Shown piece by piece: positions 5,265 to 6,179 of a DNA stretch of 6,179 nucleotides. Position numbers and translations under genes: made by a program. Each line of letters begins with the position of its first letter. The first letter of the stretch is position 1. The notes under the pieces were generated by a model. It saw only the letters and a list, made by a program, of their open reading frames with translations. It was not told the origin of the DNA and did not search any database. This stretch comes from Pseudomonadota bacterium (lineage in GTDB: Bacteria; Pseudomonadota; Gammaproteobacteria; Burkholderiales; Burkholderiaceae), in the NCBI GenBank assembly GCA_023441105.1, contig JAEZQX010000334.1:1-6179 (forward strand). The letters run 5' to 3'.

Positions 5265-5378
5265 GGCGCAAGAATAACGCCCTTCGGCGGGATCGGCAGG
5301 CCGGAAGCGGCGGGCGCAACCGCGAGGACGGGGCCGGAGGGGCGAAGCCGGAGGACGGAACCGGCAGGAGATGGGGGG
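5265..5378. other. Spacer between tRNA-Arg and the DUF454 gene
   Basis: About 114 GC-rich bases with short repeated words: CCGGAGG occurs twice and GCCGGA-type words occur several times at about 5330-5365. No T-tract follows the tRNA on the minus strand, so tRNA transcripts may read into the DUF454 gene. No separate promoter is clear. Confidence 0.3.
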
Positions 5379-5454
5379 TGGCGCGCCCGGCAGGAATCGA
5401 ACCTGCAACCCCTGCCTTCGGAGGGCAGTACTCTATCCGTTGAGCTACGGGCGC
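5379..5454 (-). tRNA. tRNA-Arg (anticodon CCG), CCA encoded
   Basis: The minus strand folds into a complete cloverleaf of 73 nucleotides plus encoded CCA. The acceptor stem GCGCCCG/CGGGCGC is seven perfect pairs (5448-5454 with 5383-5389). The D arm is GCTC/GAGT with loop AACGGATA. The anticodon arm is CTGCC/GGCAG with loop CTCCGAA. The variable loop has five bases, and the T arm is GCAGG/CCTGC with loop TTCGATT. The anticodon CCG (5419-5421) reads the arginine codon CGG, a common codon in a genome this GC-rich. The discriminator is G (5382) and CCA occupies 5379-5381. No introns or mismatches are seen apart from one G-T pair in the D stem. Confidence 0.97.
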
Positions 5455-5467
5455 GACGAAAGGACGC

Positions 5468-5473
5468 ATTGTA
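5468..5473 (-). promoter_or_regulatory. Probable -10 box of the tRNA-Arg promoter
   Basis: The minus strand reads TACAAT, one base from the TATAAT consensus, with 13 bases between it and the first tRNA base. The bases just after it are GC-rich, as in the discriminators of stable-RNA promoters under stringent control. I see no good -35 at the usual distance (GGAGAT at a 17-base spacing is poor). Confidence 0.5.
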
Positions 5474-5494
5474 GCCCGTGCCGCGACGAAATCT

Positions 5495-5518
5495 CCGCCC
5501 TGCCCGACGGCAGGACGG
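5495..5518. repeat. Stem-loop upstream of the tRNA promoter
   Basis: CCTGCC (5499-5504) pairs with GGCAGG (5509-5514) around CGAC. After one mismatch, three more pairs follow (5495-5497 with 5516-5518). It lies where the tRNA promoter's -35 or upstream element would be, and no rightward gene ends here. Its role is unknown. Confidence 0.3.
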
Positions 5519-5605
5519 CGAACGGGGCGACCGGCGCTGGCCGCTGCCTTCATTCGCGGCGAAACCGCCTCGGCTGCGGCGCGAGCGGATTCCCCGGTTC
5601 CCGGC

Positions 5606-5669
5606 TAAAATCTAGGGTTTTGCGGACATTCCCGAGCGCTGTCGACCCGGCAGCCGCGTCTGCGACAAT
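5606..5669 (+). promoter_or_regulatory. Candidate promoter region of the cytochrome c gene
   Basis: Two -10-like words stand upstream of the cytochrome start. TAAAAT (5606-5611) is one base from consensus and sits in an AT-rich patch; it would give a leader of about 95 bases. GACAAT (5664-5669) matches four of six and would give a leader of about 37 bases. Neither has a good -35 at 16-18 bases. Confidence 0.3.
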
Positions 5670-5712
5670 CTCGAGACCTTTCGCCGACGGCGAATCAACG
5701 GATAGCGGAGCC

Positions 5713-6179
5713 ATGGCAGCACACTCAGACACAGCAAACCATCCGATCGCCCAGGCGCAGGCCGAACAGCAGGCGCACGGCGACGACGAGGGCCACACCA
5801 GCTTCATCAAGACCCCGCGGCAGCTGATCACCGTGGTGCTGCTGGCGCTGTTCGTGCCGATCATCCTGATCGTGCTGTTGGCCAGCTTCGTCGTCAACAG
5901 CAAGCAGGTCGGCGCCGGCTCCGATTCGATGACGCCGGAAGCCATCGAGGCGCGGATCCGGCCGGTGGCCGGCTTCGAGCTGCGCGACGCCAGCGCGCCG
6001 CAGGCGGCCCGCTCCGGCGAGGAGGTCTACAAGGCGGTTTGCGGTGCCTGCCATGCCGCGGGCGTCGCCGGTGCACCCAAGCACGAGGACACCGGCGCCT
6101 GGTCGGCCCGCATCGCCAGCGGCCTCGAGACGCTGGTCAATTCCGCCCTCAAGGGCAAGGGCGCGATGCCGCCCCAGGG
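5713..6179 (+). CDS. Membrane-anchored cytochrome c (c5-like), C-terminus cut by window edge
   Basis: 155 residues are present and the frame is still open at the right edge. The N-terminus is hydrophilic and histidine/glutamine-rich (1-37). One membrane helix follows at about 38-60 (QLITVVLLALFVPIILIVLL). A periplasmic domain then carries the covalent heme site CGACH at 110-114, with H114 as the proximal ligand. M152 in GAMPP is the likely distal ligand and is typical of cytochrome c5. The layout suggests an uncleaved anchor holding a periplasmic electron carrier, probably feeding a terminal oxidase or another reductase. The ATG at 5713-5715 is preceded by GCGGAG with only two bases between, an unusually tight spacing, but no other start fits. 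The missing part should hold the last helix of the c-type fold, and a second domain cannot be ruled out. Assignment to class I cytochrome c is firm; the c5 label is likely. Confidence 0.88.
   Translation, partial: MAAHSDTANHPIAQAQAEQQAHGDDEGHTSFIKTPRQLITVVLLALFVPIILIVLLASFVVNSKQVGAGSDSMTPEAIEARIRPVAGFELRDASAPQAARSGEEVYKAVCGACHAAGVAGAPKHEDTGAWSARIASGLETLVNSALKGKGAMPPQ

Noticed and set aside
3937..5277. A 446-codon plus-strand frame overlapping modC and the DUF454 gene
   Set aside because: It is an arginine/alanine/glycine-rich shadow of modC in another frame and runs antisense through DUF454.
5265..5408. A longer N-terminus for the DUF454 protein, starting MQVRFLPGAP
   Set aside because: This is the translation of the tRNA-Arg gene's T arm and acceptor region. 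The family homology starts at the ATG at 5264.
5379..5454. The tRNA-Arg gene as an integration site for a mobile element
   Set aside because: No integrase, no direct repeat of the tRNA 3' end and no foreign base composition are visible on either side in this window.

Overview
The window is very GC-rich and uses mostly G or C at third codon positions. It carries a membrane-anchored c5-type cytochrome, a YbaN-type inner-membrane protein and a Mod-type molybdate transporter. Together these suggest a Gram-negative, respiring proteobacterium, most likely a betaproteobacterium of the Burkholderiales type. That placement is inferred from gene content and composition; no marker gene settles it.

Left part (1-1817): three genes read leftward. 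In transcription order they are an unrecognised 107-residue protein with a perfect AGGAGG ribosome binding site, a 2-keto-4-pentenoate hydratase-like enzyme (MhpD/HpaH family of the fumarylacetoacetate hydrolase superfamily), and a 58-residue two-helix membrane protein. No aromatic ring-cleavage genes lie beside the hydratase, so its pathway cannot be read from context.

Centre (2072-4855): a rightward molybdate cluster in the order short modE - modB - modA - modC. ModE is the DNA-binding half only, ModB the permease, ModA the secreted binding protein and ModC the ATPase. ModA and ModC appear to start at TTG codons, and modC overlaps the modA stop codon. Two features stand out: the order is B-A-C rather than the usual A-B-C, and neither ModE nor ModC has the C-terminal MOP/TOBE domain that binds molybdate in the E. 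coli proteins. Between modE and modB lie a G-run tract that could form a quadruplex, then an AT-rich dyad resembling a ModE operator. A perfect 8-bp hairpin separates modC from the convergent gene to its right.

Right part (4887-6179): a leftward DUF454/YbaN membrane protein sits downstream of a leftward tRNA-Arg with anticodon CCG and encoded CCA. A non-coding spacer holds the tRNA promoter and probably the promoter of a rightward cytochrome c gene, which is cut by the window edge.

I see no phage, insertion sequence, CRISPR array or defence system, and nothing that clearly amounts to an undescribed system. The most useful leads are the MOP-less molybdate locus and its control region.
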